The translations under genes were made by a program, and so were the position numbers. A stretch of 64,000 bases of DNA from Closterium sp. NIES-65. Taxonomy: Eukaryota > Streptophyta > Zygnematophyceae > Desmidiales > Closteriaceae. The notes under the pieces are model-generated. The model was not told where the DNA came from and did not search any database. It saw only the letters and a program-made list of their open reading frames with translations. The DNA lies in NCBI GenBank assembly GCA_948144175.1, contig CANXME010002430.1, positions 1 through 64,000 of the forward strand, given 5' to 3'. Below are positions 42,625 to 53,341 of the stretch, piece by piece (position 1 is the stretch's first letter; the number at the start of each line of letters is the position of its first letter).

Positions 42625-44568
42625 CAATCTGCGTGTGCACCTGCGCGTAGTCGAGCTGCAACAAACACATTCAAAAAAATTTAGTACAAAGCAGATGACC
42701 AACAAACACATTCAAATTAGTACCAAAACATGCAACACGTAGTAGGCAACTTACCTCCCGCTTCTGGAAAACGGAGGAGAGCACGTTGAGCTGCTCCAGT
42801 AGGTCCGCAAGGAACCTGATGAGGAACTGGAACCTGTACGACGTGACGATTTCGTACATGGTCTGGTCCTTCCACTCCGACAGCATCACCATGATCGCTG
42901 GAAGGACGTGGACGAACCGGGTGACTGCAGCTCCTCGTGAAAGCCACCGCACGTCATGTATGCCTTGGACCTCGAGGTTGGTGGAGGTGAACAGCTCCTG
43001 CAGCTCCATGAAGCGTTGATGCCACGGTGACGATCGCCTGAGGTACTCTGCGACGGCGCGGATGACATCGTCCATAATGTTGAACGTTGGTATCTCCTCT
43101 GCCGCGGCCTTGGCAGCCAACGCCTCCCTGCCAAACAGAAACACACAAATGGGTTAGTGATTATTAAAACAAACAAAGGGTTAAACAATACAGAGTGTGA
43201 CACATTAAAACACAAACGCACTTGTACGCGATGCAGTGAAACGAGACCAGATTGGGGATGAGCATTCGCAGGCGAGCAACCACACCGTTTTGACTCCCCA
43301 CCATCGCAGACGCGCCATCAGTGCTCATTCGCGAGATACGCCGCAGGTCAACGCCGAGAGACCTGAGGTGGTAAACCAACAAACTGCACAAAGAAGCAGC
43401 GCCAGCCTTCTCAAAGTCAAGTGAGCGATAAACTCCGTGACAACCTGTCCCTCGCGGAGAAAGGTGGCAAACACAATCATGTGTTTGCCGCGGCGACGGT
43501 CGGTGCTCTCGTCTAGTGTAATCTTGATGAATGGGCTCGTCAGAAGGTGCTCAAGTTGCGTTGTTTGGAGCTATGTCGCAATTGCTTGGGTGAGTTCTCC
43601 AAATCCGTACCTACACAAAGAAAACGTAGTCGTTAGTGACAGTCAAACAGAAACAAAACCAACAGGCATGCTACAGACACTACTTACGTGTTGTAGTACG
43701 TGTCGTAGCTCTCCGCGGGAAACCCGGGCACTTTCTTCTTCGCCAGGTAGCGCACCAACCGGATCCACGAGTCCATGGGCTCGTTGGACTTCCCCATGAA
43801 GTACAGCGAGTCCACGAGCGAAGACAGCTGCAGCATCTCCAAGTCCTGCGCCTTCGGGTGCATGTCGATGCGCTGATGGTGCCCGTATTTCTGGAACAAG
43901 TCCTCCTGGCGCTGCAGAGCAAACCGGTGCTTCGCCTTCCCTTCGTGCTTTTTGAAGGACTGTGTCTGCACGTCGGTTGCTCCCTCGGTACGCCGCCCAC
44001 ACATGCCATTCAGTCCTGAAAATTCCAAGCAAATACTGCACTTGAAAGAAGGAGCACGAGTGGAGGTTTGAGTAAGGACAAGCCAACTGAAATCGGTGGA
44101 CCACTTGGATTTGTACCGCGCATGCGCTTCTTCGTATTTCAACTCAGGCTTGTCAGCCTTGGGCTTTGAGCTAGCCTGCGTGGGCTTCGAGTTGTCCTGC
44201 ATGGGAGATGCATCACTGGCAAGAGTCTCAGTGGTCGATGGAGGTGGTGTTGCCCACGTAATTGTGGACTGACGGAACCGCAGGTTTGTCGGTGGCGCGG
44301 GACGAGAAGGTGCTTCGACGGACGAATCTTGGCGCACCGCCTGTTACGCGGCTGTCGCTGGTTCAGCGACGGCCTCGTGCAGAGCAGCAGAGGCAGTGGG
44401 AATCGATGGGCGAATAGTGCTGGGTTGCGACGGTTTAGGTTGCTGTGGATTATGTTTCGGTAGGAGAGATCTAAGGAAGTCTAGACCGGTGAGTGGGTCC
44501 GAAGCTGGGCAAACATCAGCATCATCCTCCTCGTCGGGCCCATCATCGACAGCTTCTGAGGCAGCCAT
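42625..44568 (-). pseudogene. hAT transposase, N-terminal and catalytic part
   Basis: A minus-strand cut-and-paste transposase with introns at good splice sites. Exon 1 (44568 to about 43687) starts MAASEAVDDGPDEEDD. It has an in-frame TAA at 44344-44346 and then a TTF/BED-like Cys-His region (FKCSICLEFSGLNGMC ... FKKHEGKAKH). The next exon has TAG 43571-43573, then the first catalytic Asp (IKITLDESTDRR), a frameshift near 43410, and STDGASAMVGSQNGVV with the second Asp. After an intron comes a long helical insertion with DVRWLSRGAAV. LDYAQVHTQI runs into the element A junction. Three stops and one frameshift across the two halves show it is dead. It resembles ZNF862-like hAT proteins. Confidence 0.85.
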
Positions 44569-44913
44569 TGAGCCTGCCGAGCAGTGGTGCAGCGAGCTCG
44601 GAAAAGGGAGGCTGAAACAAGGGCTCCTACACTAGTTTCAGGCCAGGCAAACGGAAAGACGTGAGAGAGCCTGGCAAGCACGGTGACGAAGCGGAAGATG
44701 AGAGGTCCTTGTATAAGGACCTCTCAACCCCCAGGTGGTCACTGCATGCACGGCACCTGGGCGTGAATGGTGGGAAGCTGGGGTGGGGTGGATGTATGTG
44801 GTGAAGTGAGAGTGGCAGCGCCCTGCGAGCTATGCGCTGGCAACAATGAAGGGGAGGTGTGGTGGGTGGTCGTGGTGTCAAACGTTGGTGCACCGCGCTG
44901 CGAGCTAAGTGTT
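44569..44913. other. hAT 5' flank with a perfect hairpin, target of element B
   Basis: Contains an 11-bp perfect inverted repeat, GAGAGGTCCTT with loop GTAT, at 44700-44725. A repeated word (CTGCGAGCTA) occurs near 44824 and 44899. No gene is seen. The last five bases, GTGTT, form the target duplication of element B. Confidence 0.5.
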
Positions 44914-45743
44914 TGTTGGTGCAACCCTACGGTTTGCACTCGGCTTGTTGTCCGTGTGTGTGCATGTGTGTGTGTATGGAATGGTATGAGGGCATGGGAT
45001 AATATATATTTCATGCTTATAATTGTGTGTGAATGTCGAGTCATGATGTCGAGTGTGTGTGTCGCGTCAATAGCGAGTTATCGCTAGACGCGTGTTACGT
45101 GGTCGTTTGTGTCTCGCGCGCGGTTTCTATTTTTGTCGTGCGCGGTTTCTATTTTGTCCTGTGTCGAACGTTCGGTGTGTCGCAGGTGTGTGCAGCAGAC
45201 CCATCAAGAACTCAAGGATGAGTTTGTGATGAAGAGCCCGAGCCTTGGTGTCAAGCCTCAAGTGATTTCGAAGCTCGCCAAAAAGGTACACCTCAAAATA
45301 TTGAAGATAGTTACATTACTTTGTGTAGTGTAACATTTCACTTGGTGTAGGCCCTAGTGAAGGGTAGTTTCGAGACCCTTCGTGGTTGGGGACAGTGTGG
45401 CACTGTTCCATATCACTGTACCTTGGCTCTTGGGGTTTGTAGGAGCTGGGAGTCATTCCCAACTCGTAACTCTTCATATCTCTTCCTATTTTGTGTTCTA
45501 AGACTATAGTGGCTGCCATAGTGCCGTTCGTTCAAACCAACACTGTGTCATCAATACTTGGTGAAATTGTGCGATCTAAATTGCCTATTGTAGGCGACGT
45601 TCAGACGCTCCAGATCCAAGTTGAATCAGGTCATTTGAAGTTGTGACCAGAACGCTATGAACGTTTGAAGCCGCAGTGCAGAAATCCGGTTGTGCACTCT
45701 ATGTTTCGTTTTAGGCACATTGGAGCCTATTGTGACTATAACA
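44914..45743 (+). repeat. 5' LTR of element B (830 bp)
   Basis: Starts TGTTGGTGCAACC and ends GACTATAACA. A TATA-like ATAATATATATTT lies near 45000. Confidence 0.97.
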
Positions 45744-45777
45744 AGTGGTATCAGAGCCCTTTGGAGCAGTTTCGATA

Positions 45778-47310
45778 ATGGCTGGACCTGAGGAAAGGGG
45801 TGGCAGAGGTGCAGGTGGTAGAGGAGAAGCCCAAGCTCAAGGCCAGCCCTGTGATTCAGCCATGGCGCCTGTGCAATCAAGTGTTGGCCCATCTAGGGAT
45901 GAGCGTAGAGTGTTTGGCATTGACAAGTTCAATGGTGACAACTTTGCTGAGTGGTCCTTCAGAATGGAGAACATATTTGACCACTATGACCTGCTGGACG
46001 TAATGGAAGGAACGGAGAAGCGTCTCGAGAACGACCCGGAGAAGAGCCCGTGGGTGCGGAAGAGCGCACAAGGCTACCTCCTACTTGGGCAAGCGTTGGG
46101 GAGCAGCCAAATCCGTCACATCAAGCCTTTCCAGCATGAACCAGAGAAGGGACCAAAGGCATGGGCTGCTCTCAAGGGTGTACACGCTCCTGCAACAGCG
46201 GCGGTAGCTGTGGTGTTGGAACGGCAAATGGCGACACTACGAATTGAAGAGGATGAAGCGGTTGAAGAAGGGGTGCAGAAATTCTTCGACTTGTTGACGC
46301 GACTTGAGGGAGCTGATTTGAACTATAGTGAGCTCCAAAAGAAGACCAAGTTGCTGGCCCTACTCCCTGAGTCATGGTCCTCGCTCATCATCAACCTTAA
46401 TCGCGACTTGCCCCGCCTCTCGCTTGAAGACGTGAAGCGAGCTATCCTTCAAGAGGATTTCCGCCGCCGTGAGTTGGCGAGTGCGGATGGCGCTGGGGCA
46501 GCGAGCATCGGCCGTGGATATGGTCGAGGAAGAGGTAGAGGACGAGGGGGAGGAAGGTTTGGTGGCAGCAACTTTGGCGGAGGCCGCGGGAGTGGCGGTT
46601 ACGGCAGCGACGACAAGAGCTACGGACGCGGTCGCGGCCGATTCAACGGCGAGTGTCACTATTGCCACAAGAGTGGACACATGAGGCGCGACTGCTACAA
46701 ACTCCCTGATGGTTGGACCCCTGCTCAAGGCCAAGAGAGTAGAGGAGCAGGAGGAGGGAGAGGAAGAGGCCGTGGAGGCCGTGGCGGTCGCGGTGGCGGA
46801 GCTGCAAACATGAAGAGCGGAGACAACGACAAGGACCCGAGCAACGATCGGTACCCGGGTCTATTCTACTTCGTGTCGACGCAAGTACCGACTGGTCCAG
46901 AGAAGGATGAAGGCTTTGAGGAGCCAGCAGCTGTGGGGAAGGTGACTCTACACCCTCTGGACTATTGGGTGATCGATAGTGGCGCTACCTATAGCATGAC
47001 ACCTCGCCTGGACTTGCTCACCGAACTCGAACCGTCACCGGTGAAGCATGTCACATCAGCTTTGGGGCAGCGAGCGGAGGTGAAAGGCATGGGCAAGGCC
47101 ATGTTTAAGGGTGCTGATGGGAAGATGGTGGGCCTCAAGAATGTGCTTTGGGTGCCCAGCCTTGCTGCCAACCTGATTTCCGTGCGGCGGTTGGCAAAGG
47201 CCGGCATGGACACGAGCTCAAAGGGAGCCAAGACCTACACCGCAAGGCTTGGCGATCGGATTCTTTGGGACCTTCATGAGGACGGAGATGTCTACAACGA
47301 GATGTGGTAG
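45778..47310 (+). CDS. Element B gag and protease
   Basis: ATG 45778 (MAGPEERGGRG) lies 20 nt past the PBS. A copia-type gag (FNGDNFAEWSFRMENIFDHY) is followed by Arg/Gly-rich stretches. A canonical zinc knuckle CHYCHKSGHMRRDC (CX2CX4HX4C) comes next, then another RGRG region. The aspartic protease has WVIDSGATYSMT. The frame ends at TAG 47308-47310 after DVYNEMW, and the next reading in the same frame continues into the integrase. Confidence 0.93.
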   Translation: MAGPEERGGRGAGGRGEAQAQGQPCDSAMAPVQSSVGPSRDERRVFGIDKFNGDNFAEWSFRMENIFDHYDLLDVMEGTEKRLENDPEKSPWVRKSAQGYLLLGQALGSSQIRHIKPFQHEPEKGPKAWAALKGVHAPATAAVAVVLERQMATLRIEEDEAVEEGVQKFFDLLTRLEGADLNYSELQKKTKLLALLPESWSSLIINLNRDLPRLSLEDVKRAILQEDFRRRELASADGAGAASIGRGYGRGRGRGRGGGRFGGSNFGGGRGSGGYGSDDKSYGRGRGRFNGECHYCHKSGHMRRDCYKLPDGWTPAQGQESRGAGGGRGRGRGGRGGRGGGAANMKSGDNDKDPSNDRYPGLFYFVSTQVPTGPEKDEGFEEPAAVGKVTLHPLDYWVIDSGATYSMTPRLDLLTELEPSPVKHVTSALGQRAEVKGMGKAMFKGADGKMVGLKNVLWVPSLAANLISVRRLAKAGMDTSSKGAKTYTARLGDRILWDLHEDGDVYNEMW

Positions 47311-50300
47311 ATCCCTGTGGTCCCAATGCCTAAGGAGAGGCAAGTGGCAGCAAGCGTCAGCACCAAAGGTGGAGCGGTTGGTAGCGGCGATTGCGCGGAC
47401 GGTCGCGCTAAGGAGAAGGAGTCCAAGAAGTGCAATCTTGGAGGGACCAGCAAGCTTGGTGAACCTATGGAGAGAGGTGGAGCAGCCAAGGAGCAGCAAA
47501 AGGGTGAGGAGAACCCCGAGGCAGCAGCGGAGGAGGACTACAGAGAGAGTATGTGGGGCGCTATTGCGAGCGCGGCATTCTCCAATCCAACTTCGGCTAC
47601 GGGGGAGTGTGATTGGCTCACCTTGCATCGGCGCATGGGGCATGTGGCCCTGCCCATCTTGCAGCAGCTAGTAAAGAATGAGATGGTTGCTGACATACGT
47701 GTGAAGGGGGAGCCCAATGAGGTACTTGGCTGCCCGACGTGCATGCAAGCCAAGTTCACCCGATTCCCGTTCTCTAGTTCGGAGGCGACGGCTAAGGCAC
47801 CGCTTGATGAGGTGGTGATGGACGTGGTGGGCCCCCTGAAGCTTGGAGCTGCTGGAGCTGAGTATTTTCTCACCATTGTCGATGTCTACACTCGCATGAA
47901 TTGGGTGTATGTGCTGGCCAAGAAGAGCGACGTGGCTGAAACGTTGAAGACGGATTGGTTCCCGATGGTGGAGCGGCAACAAGACCGTCTAGTCAAGTCA
48001 ATCCGCACCGATCGAGGGGGAGAGTTCCTGAGCAAGGAGTTTGGGTTGTGGCTGAAGAAGAATGGTATTCGGCACTCCCTCACCATGCCATACTCCCCTG
48101 CAATGAACGGCATCGCCGAGCGAGCGAACCGCACAATCACGGAGGCGGCACGCGGGTTGCTCATTGAAGCCGGGCTACTCGACTATTTCTGGCCTGATGC
48201 GGTGCGGAGCGCGTGTGTGGCCAAGAACCGAGCCTTGACTCATGTGGGAGCAGACAAATGGGTGCCCTATATGGAGTGGCTAGGAAGGAAGCCAAAGGTG
48301 GATATGCTTCGGGTGTTCGGGTGCATGTGCATGGCGCTCGTGCCTAAGCATCTTCGGCACAACAAGCTTGGTGCCAAGGCGGTGTGGGCCGTGCACTTGG
48401 GCATGGCTCAAAACAGCAAGGGATGGCTTCTTTGGGACCCATTCGCCAAGAAGTTCTTGGTGAGCAGGGACTGCAAGTTCATGGAGAACTTCATGTACAA
48501 AGATTGGAAGGCGGAGAATGAGGCGAAGATAGGCGTGCGGTTTGGGGAGGTGAAGAGTTCCGGCTTGGAGCATGTGGAGCTGCCTTTGGAGCTGAGCAGC
48601 GGCAGCACAACCACGAGGCAATCCTCCCTTGTGAATAGGGGAGAGGAGGCCAATGATGCAGAGGAAGAAGAGGAGGAGGTGCAGCAAGTGAGCGAGCGTG
48701 CACCGACACTCCCTTCCCGTACTACGAGTGCTCCACGGATTCGAGCCACACCGCAGCAACGTCAAGGCCTTCAAGTCCCTGCAGCTGAGGAGGAAGGAAG
48801 GGGGAAGAGGAGAGTTCAACCCCCTAATAGGCTGACCTATGATGCGATGGGAAAGCAGGGCAAGACAGCCCTGGCCGGAGCGGCAATGATGGTCGGAGAC
48901 GACGAGGAGAGTGACTACGAGGAGTGTGCCTTCGCGTTCTTCTCTCCGGTGGAGATGCCGGGAGAACCAGCAACTCTCAAGGAGGCTTTGGAGATTAATG
49001 ATGCTGAGGATTGGAAGAAGGCCATGGAGAGTGCGCTGAAGAGCATCAAGGAGAATGACACGTTTGAATTGGTGGAGCTACCGGAGAGGCGTACGGCGAT
49101 AACGTCCAGGTGGCTCTTCAAAATCAAGTCGGATGCCGACGGCAAGATCGAGCGCTACAAGTCTAGGCTTGTAGCCAAGGGGTACCAGCAGAAGGAGAAG
49201 GTGGACTTCAAGGAGCTGTTTGCCCCTGTGGTGAAGCCGACGACGCTGCGAACCCTATTCGCGGGAGCCGCCATCAAAGGATGGGTAGTAAAACAAATGG
49301 AGATCGTAACGGCATCTCTTAACGGAACCCTTGAGGAGGAGATTTTTAAGGCGCAGCCAGAGGGGTTTGACGATGGTAGTGGCAGAGTGTGGAAGCTGAA
49401 GAAGGCCCTCTATGGGCTGAAGCAGGCCCCTAGGCAATGGTACATGAAGCTGCGCGAATTGTTGGAGGGGATCGGCTTCACTCCCTCAACGGCCGATCAC
49501 TCCTTGTTCATGCTTGGCGAGGGGGAGCAGAGGAGCTTCATGGTGGTGTACGTGGACGACATCCTGATCTTCTCACCCTCTTCTGACCTTGTGAAGGAGA
49601 TGATGCTGAAGCTGCAAGAAAAGTTCAAGTGCAAGTCCCTCGGTGACGTGAACTTCTACCTTGGGCTCCACATCGAACGAGACGTGGAGAAGCGGAGCAT
49701 GCGAGTGCACCAACGGAAGTACCTGGAGGCGTTGGCCGCCAACTTTGGCCAGAGTGAAGGTCATGTGGCTACTCCCTTTCCCTCTGGGTTCAAGTGTGTG
49801 AAGGGGCCAGAGGAGGAGAGCGTTTGTGAAGAGGAGAGGCGCCGTTTTCACTCGTTGGTGGGCAGCCTCATGTATGCGGCGGTAAACACCCGACCGGACG
49901 TCGCGTTTGCTACCGGTCAGCTGGCTAGGGTTGTGCAATGCCCTAATGAGGAGCAGGTAGCAGCTGGAATGAGGGTGGCCAAGTATCTTGGCCAAACACC
50001 GACCGTTGGGCTGCAATACTCGGCGGCGGCACGAAGGCGCCAAAAGGGCGCGGATGGTGTTGAACTCGGGCGTTTGTTCCTCACCGCCTACTCGGATGCT
50101 TCATATGCATCGGAACCAGAAGACATGACAAGTGTGGGAGGCTTCATATGCTGTGTTGGTGGAGGCCCAACTGCTTGGGAGAGCAAGAAGCAGGTTGACC
50201 AAGCTTTGAGCTCGGTAGAGTCCGAGTACATGGCACTCTTCCGTGCCGTACGGGAGATTGTGTGGCAGCGGCGTTTGTTGGCTGAATTGGGGGAGGAGCA

Positions 50301-50547
50301 GCAAGGACCTACCCCACTCTACTGTGACAGCCAGGGTGCGATTGCTCTTGCTAAGAACCCTATGTTGCATGGACTCACAAAGCACATGAGGGTGAAGTGG
50401 CATTGGACGAGGAGCATGTTGACCGCGGGTGAAGTTGAGTTGCGGTACGTGAAGACCACGGGGCAGCCGGCTGACATGATGACTAAGAGGCTGGTGGAGC
50501 AGCAGCATTGGAAATGTTGCAAGCTGGCTGGGATGGCTCCGAACTGA
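47311..50547 (+). CDS. Element B integrase, reverse transcriptase, RNase H
   Basis: In frame with gag, open to TGA at 50545. It holds the pre-integrase LHRRMGHVALPILQQL ... CPTCMQAKF, the integrase core (DVVGPLKLG; RTDRGGEFLSKEFG; NGIAERANRTITEA) and the RT block LALYGLKQAPRQWY-type with YVDDILIFSPS. RNase H shows AYSDASYASEPEDM and SSVESEYMALFRA, ending near GQPADMMTKRL. RT motif A reads QMEIVTASLNG (Glu codon 49300-49302), where the family has the catalytic Asp. That change should cripple polymerisation. Confidence 0.93.
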   Translation: MPVVPMPKERQVAASVSTKGGAVGSGDCADGRAKEKESKKCNLGGTSKLGEPMERGGAAKEQQKGEENPEAAAEEDYRESMWGAIASAAFSNPTSATGECDWLTLHRRMGHVALPILQQLVKNEMVADIRVKGEPNEVLGCPTCMQAKFTRFPFSSSEATAKAPLDEVVMDVVGPLKLGAAGAEYFLTIVDVYTRMNWVYVLAKKSDVAETLKTDWFPMVERQQDRLVKSIRTDRGGEFLSKEFGLWLKKNGIRHSLTMPYSPAMNGIAERANRTITEAARGLLIEAGLLDYFWPDAVRSACVAKNRALTHVGADKWVPYMEWLGRKPKVDMLRVFGCMCMALVPKHLRHNKLGAKAVWAVHLGMAQNSKGWLLWDPFAKKFLVSRDCKFMENFMYKDWKAENEAKIGVRFGEVKSSGLEHVELPLELSSGSTTTRQSSLVNRGEEANDAEEEEEEVQQVSERAPTLPSRTTSAPRIRATPQQRQGLQVPAAEEEGRGKRRVQPPNRLTYDAMGKQGKTALAGAAMMVGDDEESDYEECAFAFFSPVEMPGEPATLKEALEINDAEDWKKAMESALKSIKENDTFELVELPERRTAITSRWLFKIKSDADGKIERYKSRLVAKGYQQKEKVDFKELFAPVVKPTTLRTLFAGAAIKGWVVKQMEIVTASLNGTLEEEIFKAQPEGFDDGSGRVWKLKKALYGLKQAPRQWYMKLRELLEGIGFTPSTADHSLFMLGEGEQRSFMVVYVDDILIFSPSSDLVKEMMLKLQEKFKCKSLGDVNFYLGLHIERDVEKRSMRVHQRKYLEALAANFGQSEGHVATPFPSGFKCVKGPEEESVCEEERRRFHSLVGSLMYAAVNTRPDVAFATGQLARVVQCPNEEQVAAGMRVAKYLGQTPTVGLQYSAAARRRQKGADGVELGRLFLTAYSDASYASEPEDMTSVGGFICCVGGGPTAWESKKQVDQALSSVESEYMALFRAVREIVWQRRLLAELGEEQQGPTPLYCDSQGAIALAKNPMLHGLTKHMRVKWHWTRSMLTAGEVELRYVKTTGQPADMMTKRLVEQQHWKCCKLAGMAPN

Positions 50548-50588
50548 GAGAGCAACATATCCTAAGGCCAACAATCCGAGGGGGAGTT

Positions 50589-51417
50589 TGTTGGTGCAAC
50601 CCTACGGTTTGCACTCGGCTTGTTGTCCGTGTGTGTGCATGTGTGTGTGTATGGAATGGTATGAGGGCATGGGATAATATATATTTCATGCTTATAATTG
50701 TGTGTGAATGTCGAGTCATGATGTCGAGTGTGTGTGTCGAGTCAATAGCGAGTTATCGCTAGATGCGTGTTACGCGGTCGTTTGTGTCTCGCGCGCGGTT
50801 TCTATTTTTGTCGTGCACGGTTTCTATTTTGTCCTGTGTCGAACGTTCGGTGTGTCGCAGGTGTGTGCAGCAGACCCATCAAGAACTCAAGGATGAGTTT
50901 GTGATGAAGAGCCCGAGCCTTGGTGTCAAGCCTCAAGTGATTTCGAAGCTCGCGAAAAGGGTACACCTCAAGATATTGAAGATAGTTACATTACTTTGTG
51001 TAGTGTAACATTTCACTTGGTGTAGGCCCTAGTGAAGGGTAGTTTCGAGACCCTTCGTGGTTGGGGACAGTGTGCCACTGTTCCACATCACTGTACCTCG
51101 GCTCTTGGGGTTTGTAGGAGCTGGGAGCCATTCCCAACTCGTAACTCTTCATATCTCTTCCTATTTTGTGTTCAAGACTATAGTGGCTGCCATAGTGCCG
51201 TTCGTTCAAACCAACACTGTGTCGTCAATACTTAGTGAAATTGTGCGATCTAAATTGCCTATTGTAGGCGACTTTCAGACGCTCCAGATCCAAGTTGAAT
51301 CAGGTCATTTGAAGTTGTGACCAGAACGCTATGAACGTTTGAAGCCGCAGTGCAGAAATCCGGTTGTGCACTCTATGTTTCGTTTTAGGCACATTGGAGC
51401 CTATTGTGACTATAACA
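50589..51417 (+). repeat. 3' LTR of element B (829 bp)
   Basis: Same ends as the 5' LTR. Preceded by the polypurine tract and followed by the target duplication GTGTT. Confidence 0.97.
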
Positions 51418-51422
51418 GTGTT

Positions 51423-52361
51423 GGGAAGGAATCTTGCCAACACTGCCTGGTGCGCAGCCGCGATTGGTTGGAATTGGTGTTGATTACAGCAATTCTGTAC
51501 CAACGCGAATGTGCGGTGCCGCGGTGGCGAAATTTCTGGGTTCCCGCCTGTGACTTACGGGGATAAGCCTACACGCCGCCAGGCAGGCCCAAACCCCTGT
51601 ATAAGCGGTTTCAGAGTGCACCCCCGATACAAGTCTGAGGGTCAGCGTACACTTCTCAAAGTAGTCTGAAATTTCAGACAAGTCAGGTAAAAAAACTCTG
51701 GAAAATCAGACAGGGTCCCGAAAAAAATTCCTTGAGTTCAGACTAGGCTACAAAAAAAAGTCTGAACGGACTCTGAATCAGACTCCAAAGTCTGATATCT
51801 AGTGCCCTGATGTACGCATCTAAAATATTTTTAGTACCTTACACTACAAGCTGGCACTTGTTTGATACATCTTGTGTCATAATTCTCTTTACGAGATTGG
51901 CGGGAGTTTCTAGTTCGTTGGGGCAACACGTGTCCCTAATTCAGATGTCAATTGGAAACACTGGCAGTGCAATTGAATTTTCCTATTCATCTCAATCTGT
52001 AGCGCTCTGTACACACGATGCCCAACTCCTGCCCCCAAATTTGCTCTACCCCCTGTCAAAATCCTGCCCACAAGCTTTTGGGGCCAGCCAGTTGCTACCA
52101 CGTTATAGCCCCCCCCCCCCCCCCCCGACAGTGGGTGCGGTCCGCCAAATGTGCAACAGGTCGAACAAAACAACCGAAGTTGACCCATGGCGGCCTCGTC
52201 TCAAGATCTGGTTTAGGCGTCGCGAACGGGATGGACAAGGTGAGTTAAACGTCGCGCGAAATTTCGCGCATGACTGTACGCCACGTAAACCAATGTCATG
52301 GTGCACCAAACGCGCAGCTATGTGCACTTTTTTGCCACGTGTAGGTTGCCTGTGTGCGTTA
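51423..52361. other. Spacer between elements B and D
   Basis: No gene recognised. 51630-51800 is crowded with AGTCTGA and TCAGACT words (about nine) in both orientations, with short A runs. A C run lies at 52110-52126. The final bases CGTTA are the target duplication of element D. Confidence 0.5.
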
Positions 52362-52979
52362 TGTCAAAATAGTAGGCTTGGGAGAAACTTAGGTTTTAGG
52401 AAGAGAGGAGAGTTGGCCAACAAAAGAAGGGGCTTGACTATAGAGAGAGAAACAAGATGTAGGGCAAAGGAAGGTGGGCAAGGGGGGTATACCACCAACA
52501 ATGGAAGAGATACTTGTTACAATCCCAAGTGGGACTTAGCGAAGGATCGCCCAGGGTCGATCGCAGAGTAGTGTTGCAGCGGAAGTAGTGAACTCAGGTC
52601 AGAGCGAATGTAAATGACTGAGATAATGATAGCATGCATACATCGGGTTTATATAAGAATACAGAGGAATACAAAAAGTCCTAGACTAGCCATGTACTCT
52701 ATGGGGTACATTCCCTTATTGCAGCGAAATTAGAACCGTGCGGCGCGGGAACCCGTTTCAAACCTGTTCCCGCTCTTTTCACTTCAAATGTTTCTGCCTA
52801 CATCAGTCTTGGTCAGACGGTTGCTGCGTCGCTTCGACTCTTCTGACTCCTCGACTTCGTACTCGGTAGAGTCGGCTCCTGCAGCATACAGGAATGCGTT
52901 CTCATTTGATTTCATATCGTAACAATACTACACTAGCTAAGCTAATATGCAGTTATCTATAGAAATACAATTTCTGACA
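52362..52979 (-). repeat. Left (3') LTR of element D, split by solo LTR E
   Basis: 52362-52514 and 52930-52979 together match the right LTR (61177-61378) end to end once E and its duplicated ATACT are removed. Confidence 0.93.
52515..52924 (+). mobile_element. Solo LTR E (410 bp)
   Basis: Starts TGTTAC and ends GTAACA (a perfect 6-bp inverted end), flanked by a perfect 5-bp duplication ATACT (52510-52514, 52925-52929). It contains GGGTTTATATAAG, a TATA-box-like element, near 52650. There is no internal region, so this is the product of LTR-LTR recombination of a different LTR family. The strand is chosen from the TATA orientation. Confidence 0.9.
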
Positions 52980-53341
52980 TCCCACCTTATATGCATACAA
53001 GCATAGCCAGTGAGGGGCGCTCTACCCTAAGTGCAGACTTCACCGGGCAGCAGCTGGGCCCACCGATACAACATACGATGGAAAGCCCGCCTACGCTGCA
53101 AATGCTGCAGTGGAGAGAGGAAGAGGGAAGGGAGGGATGGCCTACTGGTGATTCCCTACGTCTCCCCTGCCCCCCTCTCCACGACAGAAGCCGCGGAAGG
53201 GAGGGCGGGCGGGGGGAGGGGGAGGGGACGATGTCAGCTGCTGCCCGCGGCGACGAGAAGCAGGGCACCGGGCGCGGCGGGACGTGGGGCGCCGTGGCGA
53301 CGAAACGCGGGGCGCCGCGGCGACGGAAACCGGGCGCCGCA
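52980..53341 (-). other. Left internal segment of element D
   Basis: Non-coding and GC-rich. The part nearest element C is made of GGCGCCGCGGCGACG-like units that continue on the other side of C at 60874-60930, confirming that C split a single repeat tract. Confidence 0.75.

Larger units (their letters stand above)
44914..51417 (+). mobile_element. Ty1/copia LTR retrotransposon B, nearly intact
   Basis: 6.5 kb, LTRs of 830 and 829 bp with TG...CA ends, and a perfect target duplication GTGTT (44909-44913, 51418-51422). The PBS TGGTATCAGAGCCC begins at 45746, the standard initiator-Met site. The PPT GAGGGGGAG ends just before 50589. The LTRs differ at 14 substitutions and one single-base gap by my count (about 1.7%). 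One open frame of about 1,590 codons is interrupted only by TAG at 47308-47310. The family is different from A and C: long LTRs, a canonical CCHC knuckle and no minisatellite leader. Confidence 0.97.

Noticed and set aside
44767-45333. Small proteins at 44.8-45.3 kb repeated at 50.5-51.0 kb
   Set aside because: The duplication is the LTR pair of element B. The frames lie in LTR sequence and have no conserved domain.
47308-47310. Programmed TAG readthrough between protease and integrase of element B
   Set aside because: Copia elements normally use one continuous frame, the stop lies within pol rather than at the gag-pol border, and the context (TAG then ATC) is not a known readthrough signal. 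A point lesion is simpler, though other copies should be checked.
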